Shown here: positions 56,603 to 64,000 of the stretch, piece by piece
Position numbering within the stretch: position 1 is the first letter of the stretch
How the letters are laid out: every line of letters starts with the position of its first letter
Source of the DNA: Emticicia aquatica
Lineage (GTDB): Bacteria; Bacteroidota; Bacteroidia; Cytophagales; Spirosomataceae
Assembly: GCF_923079645.1 (NCBI RefSeq)
Contig: NZ_CAKLPY010000006.1
Coordinates: forward strand, 30,405-94,404
DNA: 64,000 nt
Direction of reading: 5' to 3'
The notes under the pieces: model-generated
Seen by the model: only the letters and a program-made list of their open reading frames with translations
Told to the model about the DNA's origin: nothing
Databases searched by the model: none
Position numbers and translations under genes: made by a program

Positions 56603-57547
56603 TATTTTTGTCGAGTTTAAAAAATTTCTACTTCTCAATAAAGCCCTCATCGGCTCACGGGTTTGACGATTGCTTACTATTGTCCAGCTTTCGTAATTTA
56701 TTTCGATGAGTGTATTGCAAAATCTTCTCAAATCAACATTTCCAAAACCTAAATCCATGAAAACTTGAGTAGCACGGTGTTGTGGATATTCTGGCAATGG
56801 CGTTTTCCAAGTTTGATTTTCGTCTGTAAAGGCTGTATCGGTCAGGTATATGCTACCTATTTTTTTTGCATTTTTTTGAATGAATTCTGTTGGATTTTGA
56901 CCAGCGATAATAAGATTTGCAACATCCAAATTCAGCAAAATAGATTTGTCTATCTGAGCGAAAATATCTTGAAAATTTTGGCTACGAAACACGCTCCAAT
57001 ACTCATTTCTGAGCAGCAAGCGAATGCCTTTTTCTTGGGCAATTTTTGCAAAACCATTGATAAGGTCTATACTTCTTTTCGTAAATTCTACCTCCCAATT
57101 GATATTTTTACCATGGTAATGTTGCACCAAACCATAAGGCGGAGTAGGGGTAACGTTGATGTACTCACAACCCAATTCAGCGGCGTATCTAATAGCCTCC
57201 CCTCCAAAATAGCCAGAAGCCCCAAAGTAAAAATCAAGGTCTTCATTACGCATAAAAATGGTAGGATTGAAATGAATACCTGCCACTTTATCAATACCTT
57301 TTTCTTTTAAATTAGCTACAAATTTGGCAACGGTTTCAAACTTTACTTCAACACAATACTTGGTGAAAGGCACACCTGAGCCGCCTCGGAATATCCAAAA
57401 GGGGTCAAACGGAATCTCAACAGCCGTGAAGCCTGCTGTGGCAATCATGGGATACAATTCATCCCAATAATACTTGCTTTCGAAGCGATTACGGTTGGGT
57501 TCTTGGTGATGAATATTCACCATATCAAGACTTATTCCTATTTTCAT
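56591..57547 (-). CDS. TIM-barrel sugar isomerase-like protein
   Basis: This 318-residue protein (start chosen at the MKIGISLDMVNIHH methionine, 57547, which is a standard first barrel strand) has GFTAVEIPFDPFW, the metal-site-like strands GIRLLLRNEYWSVFR, SILLNLDVANLIIAG and IGSIYLTDTAFTDEN, and a C-terminal ESWTIVSNRQ in place of the usual acidic strand. The replaced last Glu may mean a different or lost metal site. The last five residues come from a palindromic repeat. It is co-directional with the beta-like gene, 92 nt downstream of it. Specific function unknown. Confidence 0.8.
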   Translation of the reverse strand: MKIGISLDMVNIHHQEPNRNRFESKYYWDELYPMIATAGFTAVEIPFDPFWIFRGGSGVPFTKYCVEVKFETVAKFVANLKEKGIDKVAGIHFNPTIFMRNEDLDFYFGASGYFGGEAIRYAAELGCEYINVTPTPPYGLVQHYHGKNINWEVEFTKRSIDLINGFAKIAQEKGIRLLLRNEYWSVFRSQNFQDIFAQIDKSILLNLDVANLIIAGQNPTEFIQKNAKKIGSIYLTDTAFTDENQTWKTPLPEYPQHRATQVFMDLGFGNVDLRRFCNTLIEINYESWTIVSNRQTREPMRALLRSRNFLNSTKIEHR

Positions 57548-57639
57548 TTGGTAAATAATTATTAGAAAATTGGTTATTGGTTGATAAGAAAAATCGTTTA
57601 TTAGTGTGTGATCATCAATACCAAACACTATTTTACCAA

Positions 57640-58014
57640 TTATCCAATCACTACGGTCTTCTCCGCTACCCTAATACTTGGAAAAGGCATATAGCCGATT
57701 CGGAGATTGATTTTTAGCCCAATTGTATGTTCACCTGCTTTTAAATCACTTTCTTTAGCTACTGAAAGAGTTGCAACTTCACCCATTTCCCAGCGGTCGT
57801 CGAGTTCGTTTTCACGTTGCTCAAGGTTGTAGCTATTGCCATGAACAGTGATGACAACATCGCTTTGTGGCAAGGTTTCTCCATCTAAAGAAACTTCTAT
57901 TTCTTCGACCATCGAAAGCGAAACACCTCTGTAGTATGGTAATCTTGCCCCTATTTCAAAGCCTTTTTCGTTTTTTTTTGCCCTTTCAGGCACTATCATA
58001 TATTTTTCGTACAT
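57640..58014 (-). CDS. DUF6379-type small beta subunit, pair 2
   Basis: This 124-residue beta-rich cytoplasmic protein (EKGFEIGARLPYYRGVSLSM, EEIEVSLDGETLPQSDVVIT, DDRWEMGEVATLSV, GLKINLRIGYMPFPS) is homologous to the protein at 55142. I chose the ATG at 58014 because the upstream 15 codons are not conserved in the sister. It starts 79 nt after the alpha-like gene at 58094. An alpha gene next to a beta gene of this size is the organisation of C-glycoside deglycosidase loci. Confidence 0.72.
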   Translation of the reverse strand: MYEKYMIVPERAKKNEKGFEIGARLPYYRGVSLSMVEEIEVSLDGETLPQSDVVITVHGNSYNLEQRENELDDRWEMGEVATLSVAKESDLKAGEHTIGLKINLRIGYMPFPSIRVAEKTVVIG

Positions 58015-58093
58015 GGTAATTTTATATAAATTGTTTGATTTAATGTGAAAACGAGGCATGCCTTGTCTCTACAAGTGGATTTTTCAATAGATT

Positions 58094-59077
58094 TTATGAA
58101 TTGATATAATTCTTCAGCATTTCCTGATGTCTGCGTACTTGCTCTACGCTATCGACCTCATAAACATCTTGGATATGGCGATTACCTTCGTATTCGGTGG
58201 CGATGTAGCCATTATAGCCGTATTTTTTCAATACATTGATTACTTCTTTGTACGGAATACTGTATTCAGTATAGTCTTCCAGCATTTCCAAACATTTGCC
58301 ATGAATGTGAATGATTTTATCCATGTGTGGCACCAAACTTAGTGGATTGACGAATGTATTGTGTCTCGACATTTCTGCCACGACCATATCTATACGTCGA
58401 TTGCTCATTTTCGAAACTTCATAAATAGTATATTCTGCCATTACCCCTTTTTCATGTTGTTCACAAACGTATTTTGCTATTTCGGGGTCTGCACCATTAC
58501 GAATCATTCGCTCTATTTGTACACGTGGCAGGCGTCGAGTAAAACCACCCATATCTGGAATAAATCCAAAATGTTTAGTACCAGTTCTTTCCATTACTTC
58601 CCAATGACGTTCCATCCATGCACTGTTGATATTCCAAGGAGCGTGTACTTCGATACCTAATTTGATGTCATTTTCTTCTGCAAAAGGCAATACTTTTTCT
58701 ATAATCTGTGGCGTGGTATTAACAATGACACGGATAATTTTGAAACCCAAACTACGAGCAAAACGGATGTCTTTTTTGAATGATTCCACTGCTTCTTCAT
58801 CTGTCCAATAATGCCCTTTTTTCTTGTTATAATCTAAAAACATATCATGAGCTACAGGTGTTACTTTGTATTTATCCATCCAACCAAACCATTGCTCGAT
58901 AAATGCTTCTGATGGAGTTTTTGGACAACCCAGCACACTTTGTTCACCTACAATTTCTATCCCTGTTGCACCAGTAGCAGCTGCCGCAGCAATACATTCT
59001 TCAAGGCTCATTTTTCTTAGGAAATACTCCTCCTGGTAGCTGTAAAGGCTTACAGCACGTTTGATATTAGAACTCAT
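58094..59077 (-). CDS. C-deglycosidase alpha-subunit-like TIM barrel, pair 2
   Basis: The 327-residue barrel has Glu143 (LGIEVHAP), Asp175 (FIPDMGG), His257/259 (IIHIHGKCLE) and Glu295 (YIATEYEG), the same four-residue set as its paralogue at 54145. Overall identity is low outside the barrel core, so the pairs may differ in substrate. Start 59077 avoids the 14-nt overlap with the transporter that the longer frame (from 59122) would need. It is the second gene of the operon after the MFS transporter. Residues of the insert GADPEIAKYVCEQHEKGVMA could shape the substrate pocket. Confidence 0.8.
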   Translation of the reverse strand: MSSNIKRAVSLYSYQEEYFLRKMSLEECIAAAAATGATGIEIVGEQSVLGCPKTPSEAFIEQWFGWMDKYKVTPVAHDMFLDYNKKKGHYWTDEEAVESFKKDIRFARSLGFKIIRVIVNTTPQIIEKVLPFAEENDIKLGIEVHAPWNINSAWMERHWEVMERTGTKHFGFIPDMGGFTRRLPRVQIERMIRNGADPEIAKYVCEQHEKGVMAEYTIYEVSKMSNRRIDMVVAEMSRHNTFVNPLSLVPHMDKIIHIHGKCLEMLEDYTEYSIPYKEVINVLKKYGYNGYIATEYEGNRHIQDVYEVDSVEQVRRHQEMLKNYINS

Positions 59078-59108
59078 TATTATACGATTGATTTTATCTA
59101 AAAAAGAA

Positions 59109-60278
59109 TTATTCTTTGTCAAAAATGAAATTGATTACGACCATCACCAAACAAACCACTCCAAATATGACGAAGGCTTTGAGGATATCGCCCGATAGAC
59201 TTCTGACCGAACCCACAATAAACGGCGATGTGGAAAGGCCTAAGAAAAATCCACTACTCCATACGCCCATACCACGACCACGGTATTCGACTGGTACGGA
59301 ACGCAATCCGTAGGCAATCAGTACTGGGATTGCCATACCACAACCTGTTTGTTGAATAATAGCACTTATCATTGCCGAAGTTAAGTCTGCAGAAAGGCCA
59401 ACGCCAATTAATCCGATACCGATAAGTGTAAACATAATTCCAAATTGAATACGGTTACTTTTAGTACCCAATAGCTTAAACATAACTGCTCCAAGTGGTA
59501 GCATAAGGCTTGCTACTGCCGTGATTTTACCTACTTCTTTAGGGTCATTGATGCCTATTTTATCTAAGGCTAAAGAAAAATGAAGTGTATAAACATAATA
59601 CAGCACTGATGCGATGAAAGTTGTAAAGAAAACTTTGACTAAAGATTTCTTCGAAAATTGAAACGAACCATTTTGAGCATTGGCAAGCGATGGAGCTTTC
59701 TCAGTAGGCTCATAGATAAAGAAAAACGCACCAATTGGAATGACAAGTGTGAAAGCGTATAACAAAAAAGGATATTGCCAACCCACAGTGGCGAGCTGTC
59801 CGCTACCGTTGATGACAAAAAAACCAAAAATAGGCCCAATAATACTTTGAATCATCAACCAAGTATTTCGGCGGCTTTGCTCAAAATAATCACCTAAAAG
59901 AATATTGGCAATCGTAAGGATAAATGCTTCACCAATACCCAAAATCAGCCTTCCCGCAATCAATGCACTGAAACTTTCCACAAAAAATGGCAAAACGCCA
60001 CCGATTCCGTAGAGAATAGAGAAAATAATAAGCAATTTTCTTCGACCAATTTTGTCAGCTAAAAAACCCGCATAAGGCGAAAACAAAGCCACACACAAAC
60101 CTGGGGCAGAAATCACGAACGGAGCCAATGTTTCGATATATGGAATATCTTTGAAATGATTACGAAGTGTTGGCACAACGGGCATAAGTGTAATTACGGC
60201 CATCATGGGTAAAATACTAACCAAAGCAATGATGATTCCTTGTGGTATTCCTGCGGTTCGGGTTTGGGTGTTTGACAT
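59109..60278 (-). CDS. MFS transporter
   Basis: This is a twelve-helix major facilitator protein of about 390 residues. The MFS motif-A-like loop GFLADKIGRRKLLI follows helix 2 (about 75-95), GRLILGIGEAFI lies in helix 4, and a second loop (FKLLGTKSNR) joins the halves. It probably carries the glycoside or its aglycone across the inner membrane, feeding the cytoplasmic oxidase and deglycosidases. Either of two ATGs (60290 or 60278) fits; I took the second as it removes a non-conserved four-residue start. It lies between the receptor's terminator and the alpha-like gene. Confidence 0.87.
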   Translation of the reverse strand: MSNTQTRTAGIPQGIIIALVSILPMMAVITLMPVVPTLRNHFKDIPYIETLAPFVISAPGLCVALFSPYAGFLADKIGRRKLLIIFSILYGIGGVLPFFVESFSALIAGRLILGIGEAFILTIANILLGDYFEQSRRNTWLMIQSIIGPIFGFFVINGSGQLATVGWQYPFLLYAFTLVIPIGAFFFIYEPTEKAPSLANAQNGSFQFSKKSLVKVFFTTFIASVLYYVYTLHFSLALDKIGINDPKEVGKITAVASLMLPLGAVMFKLLGTKSNRIQFGIMFTLIGIGLIGVGLSADLTSAMISAIIQQTGCGMAIPVLIAYGLRSVPVEYRGRGMGVWSSGFFLGLSTSPFIVGSVRSLSGDILKAFVIFGVVCLVMVVINFIFDKE

Positions 60279-60305
60279 TGTTTTTATCAATTAAAGTTAT
60301 TTATT

Positions 60306-60335
60306 AATGGGGAGAAGCGTAAACTTCTCCCCATT
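60306..60335 (-). terminator. Terminator after the TonB receptor
   Basis: AATGGGGAGAAG (60306-60317) and its exact complement (60324-60335) form a 12-bp stem with a 6-nt loop, 4 nt past the receptor stop. It sets the receptor apart from the MFS-led operon, or tunes read-through. Confidence 0.8.
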
Positions 60336-60339
60336 TTCA

Positions 60340-62784
60340 TTACAAATGGAAATTCAACTGTGCTCCAATTAATCTTGGTGAACCAAAAATCCAGTTATAG
60401 ATATTGATTGTACCACCGTTGAACGAAGAATAAGCAATAATGCGATTGTCTTCTAAGTTTTGGGCAAAAAGACCTACATCAAACTTACCACCTTTAGCTG
60501 TGTAAGTTAGGTTTACATCTGTTTTGGTATAGGACTTTTGCTTATCCATTGCATAGTTGAAAGCAGTAGTATAATAAGACGATTTGAAAAGTGTCTGAAT
60601 ACCCGCCGTAAGCGTTCCACTTCCAATTTTAAAATCATGGTTATAGCCAGCAGTTAGTGTAGTTTTTGGCGACATTGGGGCAACTTTTCCTTTTAAATCA
60701 ATTGAATGAACATCACCATTTACTACATTCTCCACTGTTTTTAGCTCATTATATTTTGCATCTAACAAGTTCACCGAGAATCTAAATCTATCAGCCTTAC
60801 TAATAGCATACTCGCCATCTATTTCTAATCCATTCACCGTACTTACACCTGCATTTTGAATGGCACCGCCCACAGCTGTTGAAATAAAGATAGAGACTTG
60901 TTGGTCTTTGTAATCGTAATGAAAAGCTGAAGCATTTAAACGTAGTTTATTATTGGCAAATTTATTCTTTGTACCAATTTCGTAAGCAGTCAAATATTCT
61001 GGGTTATAAGCTCCTTGATTATCAAAGCCACCTGCCTTGTATCCTGTGCTTATTTTGGCAAAAATCATTTTGTTGGCATCTATTTTATAATCCATACCCA
61101 AAAGCCACGTAGTTTGATTCCAACTACCTTCCGTTAGCACACCGGAAATTGGCTTCATACCCGCCTGCGTCATACTTGTGGGCACATTTGGGTAGAAAAA
61201 TCTGATAATAGTCGGCGGGCCAAATGGAGCAGATGCTAAATCCGACCCTTCAAGGGTTTTCTTATCAGTTGTATTTCTAAGGCCAAGTGTAATGCCTAAT
61301 TTTTCGTTTATATTGTAAGTGGCTTGTCCGAAAAAGCCTAAGGTATTCGAATTAACATTTCTGATAAAAAAGTTTAGGAATGGAACTTGTCCACCGAATG
61401 CTCCCGCAGCAGCAGGTAAGACTAAACCTCTTCTAACATCTTGGTTTTCGGTGCCGTAGAAACTACCTAACTGCCAACTTAATTTTGCTGATTCGCCATT
61501 TAAGCGTAATTCATGGCTTTGTGTTTTGTAGTTTAAATCGTTATGAAAACTGAATGTTTCTGGCACAAAACCATTGAGTGGTTGATAACCATCCATACCT
61601 ATTTTTCTGAAGCCACCCGAATAAGTTAGCGTTGCTCCACCAAAATCATAAGCAATTTTCCCTCTGATAGCCGATTGATTAATTTTCATGAAGCCAGCCG
61701 TTGCAACTGGATAATCATTTGGAAGCGACGTTGTCCAACTTACAGGGGCTTGTCCCTTCAACTCAGCAATATTACCCATTGGCACACCATACTGCGAAGG
61801 TGCTTGTTGGTCGGTTTTGCCCAATTCTCCCGCCACATAAATTGATAATGCTTTTGTTGGATTAATACTTAGTCCCGCACGCGTTGCCCAAAAATTGCCA
61901 TTATCAATTTGCCCAACTTTATCACCACCATCACGATAGCCATCATGTTTTGAAAGTAGTCCTGCTACTCTGAATGCGGCAATTTTACCTAAAGGTAAAT
62001 TTACTGCACCATTTAGTTTCAATGAATTATAATTTCCATAACTGGCCGAAAGGTCAACTTCACGGCTTTGAGTAGGTTTTTTAGCAATGATATTGACTGC
62101 TCCTGCCGTAGCATTACGGCCGTAAAGTGTTCCTTGAGGCCCCTTCAAAACTTCCACACGGTCGAGGTCAAACATGGCAGTATTCAATGCAAGTGGTCGA
62201 TTGAGGTATTCACCATCTAGGCCTACCGTAACAGCTTGGTCAGAAAGTTCCGCGGCTCCGTTATTACTTCCCACACCACGAACATTTATTTGATTAAAAA
62301 TTGTGTTCTGTACAATATTTAAACTTGGAGCAATGGCTTGTAATTGTAATAAATCTGAAATTCCTTGTTTTTGAATTGTCTTTCCTGAAACCAAATCCAT
62401 GGTGATTGGCACTCTTTGTGCTGAAACTGAACGATTTTCTGCCGTTACTACTACTTCTTCGAGCGTTTCGTTGGCCTCTTTAAGTGTAACATCGACACTT
62501 TTTTGATCTGTTATAGCCACTTCTTGTAATTCATAACCTACGAATGAAAAAATGATTGACTGCCCTTTACGAGCCTCTATCGAATAATTTCCATCTTTAT
62601 CGGTGGTTGTACCTTTGGTGGTTCCTTTAATAACAACACTTACTCCTGGAAGTTTATCTCCTTTATCAGAGCTAACTATTCCGCTGAGTGTTTGGGCTAA
62701 TAGATAAGTACTTGTCAATAAAATTACGCTGCAAAGCAATGTAATTTTTCGGCTTAAATGATTAAAAATAGATTGACTTTTCAT
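60340..62784 (-). CDS. TonB-dependent receptor with carboxypeptidase-like domain
   Basis: The 814-residue outer-membrane protein (start at the ATG 62784, giving the signal MKSQSIFNHLSRKITLLCSV and cleavage near LLAQ) has a CarboxypepD_reg-like domain (TLSGIVSSDKGDKLPGVSVV), TonB/plug elements (EEVVVTAENRSVSAQRVPIT, LDRVEVLKGPQGTLYGRNAT) and a 22-strand barrel ending RLIGAQLNFHL. The plug is of the siderophore/FecA-like general TBDR type and there is no susD partner. It likely takes up a small plant glycoside, such as a flavone C-glucoside, for the adjoining catabolic operon. Confidence 0.9.
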   Translation of the reverse strand: MKSQSIFNHLSRKITLLCSVILLTSTYLLAQTLSGIVSSDKGDKLPGVSVVIKGTTKGTTTDKDGNYSIEARKGQSIIFSFVGYELQEVAITDQKSVDVTLKEANETLEEVVVTAENRSVSAQRVPITMDLVSGKTIQKQGISDLLQLQAIAPSLNIVQNTIFNQINVRGVGSNNGAAELSDQAVTVGLDGEYLNRPLALNTAMFDLDRVEVLKGPQGTLYGRNATAGAVNIIAKKPTQSREVDLSASYGNYNSLKLNGAVNLPLGKIAAFRVAGLLSKHDGYRDGGDKVGQIDNGNFWATRAGLSINPTKALSIYVAGELGKTDQQAPSQYGVPMGNIAELKGQAPVSWTTSLPNDYPVATAGFMKINQSAIRGKIAYDFGGATLTYSGGFRKIGMDGYQPLNGFVPETFSFHNDLNYKTQSHELRLNGESAKLSWQLGSFYGTENQDVRRGLVLPAAAGAFGGQVPFLNFFIRNVNSNTLGFFGQATYNINEKLGITLGLRNTTDKKTLEGSDLASAPFGPPTIIRFFYPNVPTSMTQAGMKPISGVLTEGSWNQTTWLLGMDYKIDANKMIFAKISTGYKAGGFDNQGAYNPEYLTAYEIGTKNKFANNKLRLNASAFHYDYKDQQVSIFISTAVGGAIQNAGVSTVNGLEIDGEYAISKADRFRFSVNLLDAKYNELKTVENVVNGDVHSIDLKGKVAPMSPKTTLTAGYNHDFKIGSGTLTAGIQTLFKSSYYTTAFNYAMDKQKSYTKTDVNLTYTAKGGKFDVGLFAQNLEDNRIIAYSSFNGGTINIYNWIFGSPRLIGAQLNFHL

Positions 62785-63016
62785 ACATTTGGTCGGGTTT
62801 TTAAGTTTTAAGAGACTTTCAATTCCAATCAATTATTTTGGCCGTTTCTATTCGCAGTAGGAGCGGCTTTTTTATTGAATTTTAGGAATAATTTCTTGTA
62901 CAAAAGTATTATTAGAATTGTTAAATTTATTATCAAAATCATTCAATTAACTGGCAAAATCAATCAATTTGTTAATTGATATACTAATATTTTAGCTCAA
63001 TTACTGCAGAAACAAT

Positions 63017-63046
63017 AATGCCTCTCCCAAATGAGGAAGAGGCATT
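63017..63046. terminator. Stem-loop beside the CRISPR array
   Basis: AATGCCTC and GAGGCATT pair across a 14-nt loop (about 63017-63046). If the array is transcribed leftwards it would end the pre-crRNA. The rest of the 62785-63148 gap is AT-rich receptor upstream DNA, including a TCAATTAAC/GTTAATTGA inverted pair (62943-62951, 62971-62979); no gene is seen. Confidence 0.55.
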
Positions 63047-63148
63047 ATATAAACATTTTTAAATCTATGAATAAATTCTTTGTAATTGGACTTCAATCAA
63101 GCTACATTAGTATCATATTAAAAATGTCGGTTTCGATAACTTAGAAGG

Positions 63149-64000
63149 ATTTCAATTCCATAAAGGTGCGATTGGAGTTTTGTCAATTTCTTCTTCAGTG
63201 GGAGTTGTCACTATATTTCAATTCCATAAAGGTGCGATTGGAGTCAGGCGTTGATGGTGAACACGTACAGGAACATGATATTTCAATTCCATAAAGGTGC
63301 GATTGGAGTTATAAAAATTCTTAGTGACGTAAAACATTGCGGCTGTATTTCAATTCCATAAAGGTGCGATTGGAGTGCAAATGAATACTGAAGATGCGAA
63401 ACAAATAGCAATGTTTCAATTCCATAAAGGTGCGATTGGAGTAACTCGTGGGTGGGATTATTGTTGCTGCTCAACTGAAGTTTCAATTCCATAAAGGTGC
63501 GATTGGAGTCTTTTGAGAACCGTGTAAACGAAGTTTCTAAAAATCTGTTTCAATTCCATAAAGGTGCGATTGGAGTTTTACTTCTAACAATCCTCCTTTT
63601 ATTGTACCCGTGTTTCAATTCCATAAAGGTGCGATTGGAGTTAATCGAGGTTAAACCTCACAATCGCACCATTTTGTTTCAATTCCATAAAGGTGCGATT
63701 GGAGTAAGCTAAGCCTGGAAAGAAAGATATTTCTTTTTCGTGTTTCAATTCCATAAAGGTGCGATTGGAGTCAAAAACAAGTAGCTTTACTTTCTGCGTG
63801 TCCAAATGTTTCAATTCCATAAAGGTGCGATTGGAGTAGCATCACCAAGTTTTTTGAGGTAATCAGTAGACTTGTTTCAATTCCATAAAGGTGCGATTGG
63901 AGTCTTTTGAGAACCGTGTAAACGAAGTTTCTAAAAATCTGTTTCAATTCCATAAAGGTGCGATTGGAGTTTTACTTCTAACAATCCTCCTTTTATTGTA
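63149..64000 (-). CRISPR. CRISPR array, 13 repeats in view, continues past window end
   Basis: Thirty-base repeats (consensus begins GTTTCAATTCCATAAAGG and ends GATTGGAGT) start at 63149, 63215, 63280, 63347, 63413, 63480, 63547, 63612, 63676, 63742, 63808, 63874 and 63941. Spacers are 34-37 nt. The complement of the repeat ends in ATTGAAAC, the usual 8-nt crRNA handle of type I-B/III-like systems, so I infer transcription on the minus strand with the leader to the right of the window. The first four repeats have A in place of the first G. Two spacers recur. No cas genes lie in the window. Small reading frames in this stretch are array artefacts. Confidence 0.97.

Noticed and set aside
62943..62979. 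TCAATTAAC/GTTAATTGA inverted pair upstream of the TonB receptor as an operator
   Set aside because: Arms are short and the surrounding sequence is full of ATTAA/TTAAT, so chance pairing cannot be excluded; mentioned only under the neighbouring stem-loop.
63283..63953. Small open frames on both strands encoding repeated LQSHLYGIET or FQFHKGAIGV
   Set aside because: They are translations of the CRISPR repeat; no signal peptide, RBS or family, and spacing follows the array.

Overview
The window is AT-rich DNA from a Bacteroidota bacterium. SusC/SusD and TonB-linked outer-membrane receptors, giant FG-GAP/UnbV lipoproteins, a TAnnTTTG-type promoter and glycan-utilisation regulons all point that way; a Cytophagales (Spirosomaceae-like) host is my best guess, not proven. 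A ParA-ParB pair, an iteron field and two Rep_3-type initiator genes at 43.9-49.1 kb argue that the window lies on a plasmid or megaplasmid rather than the main chromosome.

Layout. 1-1464: 5' part of a secreted Ig-like protein. 1764-19805 (all minus strand): an alpha-galactoside utilisation locus, in transcription order susC, susD, two 1100-residue VCBS/UnbV lipoproteins, galK, GH36 alpha-galactosidase, GntR regulator and SSS symporter. 20-23.3 kb: AraC regulators and an outer-membrane-barrel-like protein, with an inverted fragment of another AraC gene. 23.4-28.2 kb and 39.2-43.8 kb: two copies of one four-gene locus (Tat-exported Gfo/Idh/MocA oxidoreductase, SnoaL+PD40 protein, exported TIM-barrel isomerase, divergent NUDIX-type regulator) sharing a 27-bp inverted-repeat operator. 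28.2-39.2 kb: accessory genes (Crp-like regulator, glycoside-hydrolase-16-like protein, CE1 esterase, SRPBCC protein, alpha/beta hydrolase, second AraC/barrel pair, cyclophilin-like protein, a HipBST-type tripartite toxin-antitoxin) mixed with at least four decayed genes, dispersed repeats and a two-repeat CRISPR-like motif. 43.9-49.1 kb: partition and replication module. 49.3-50.5 kb: a lipoprotein and a broken LytS-type kinase. 50.5-62.8 kb: an eleven-gene minus-strand cluster (TonB receptor, MFS transporter, five TIM-barrel proteins, two small DUF6379-type beta subunits, GMC oxidoreductase, AraC) that I read as a C-glycoside (or related 3-keto-glycoside) catabolic system. 63.1-64.0 kb: a CRISPR array with 13 repeats, no cas genes in view, continuing past the window end.

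How it fits together. The replicon looks like a carrier of plant-sugar catabolism. The susCD locus would import alpha-galactosides and release and phosphorylate galactose. The twin Idh/isomerase loci resemble periplasmic 3-keto-sugar chemistry. The 51.6-62.8 kb cluster combines a sugar 3-oxidase candidate with two complete alpha/beta C-deglycosidase candidates. The last is the most interesting system here.
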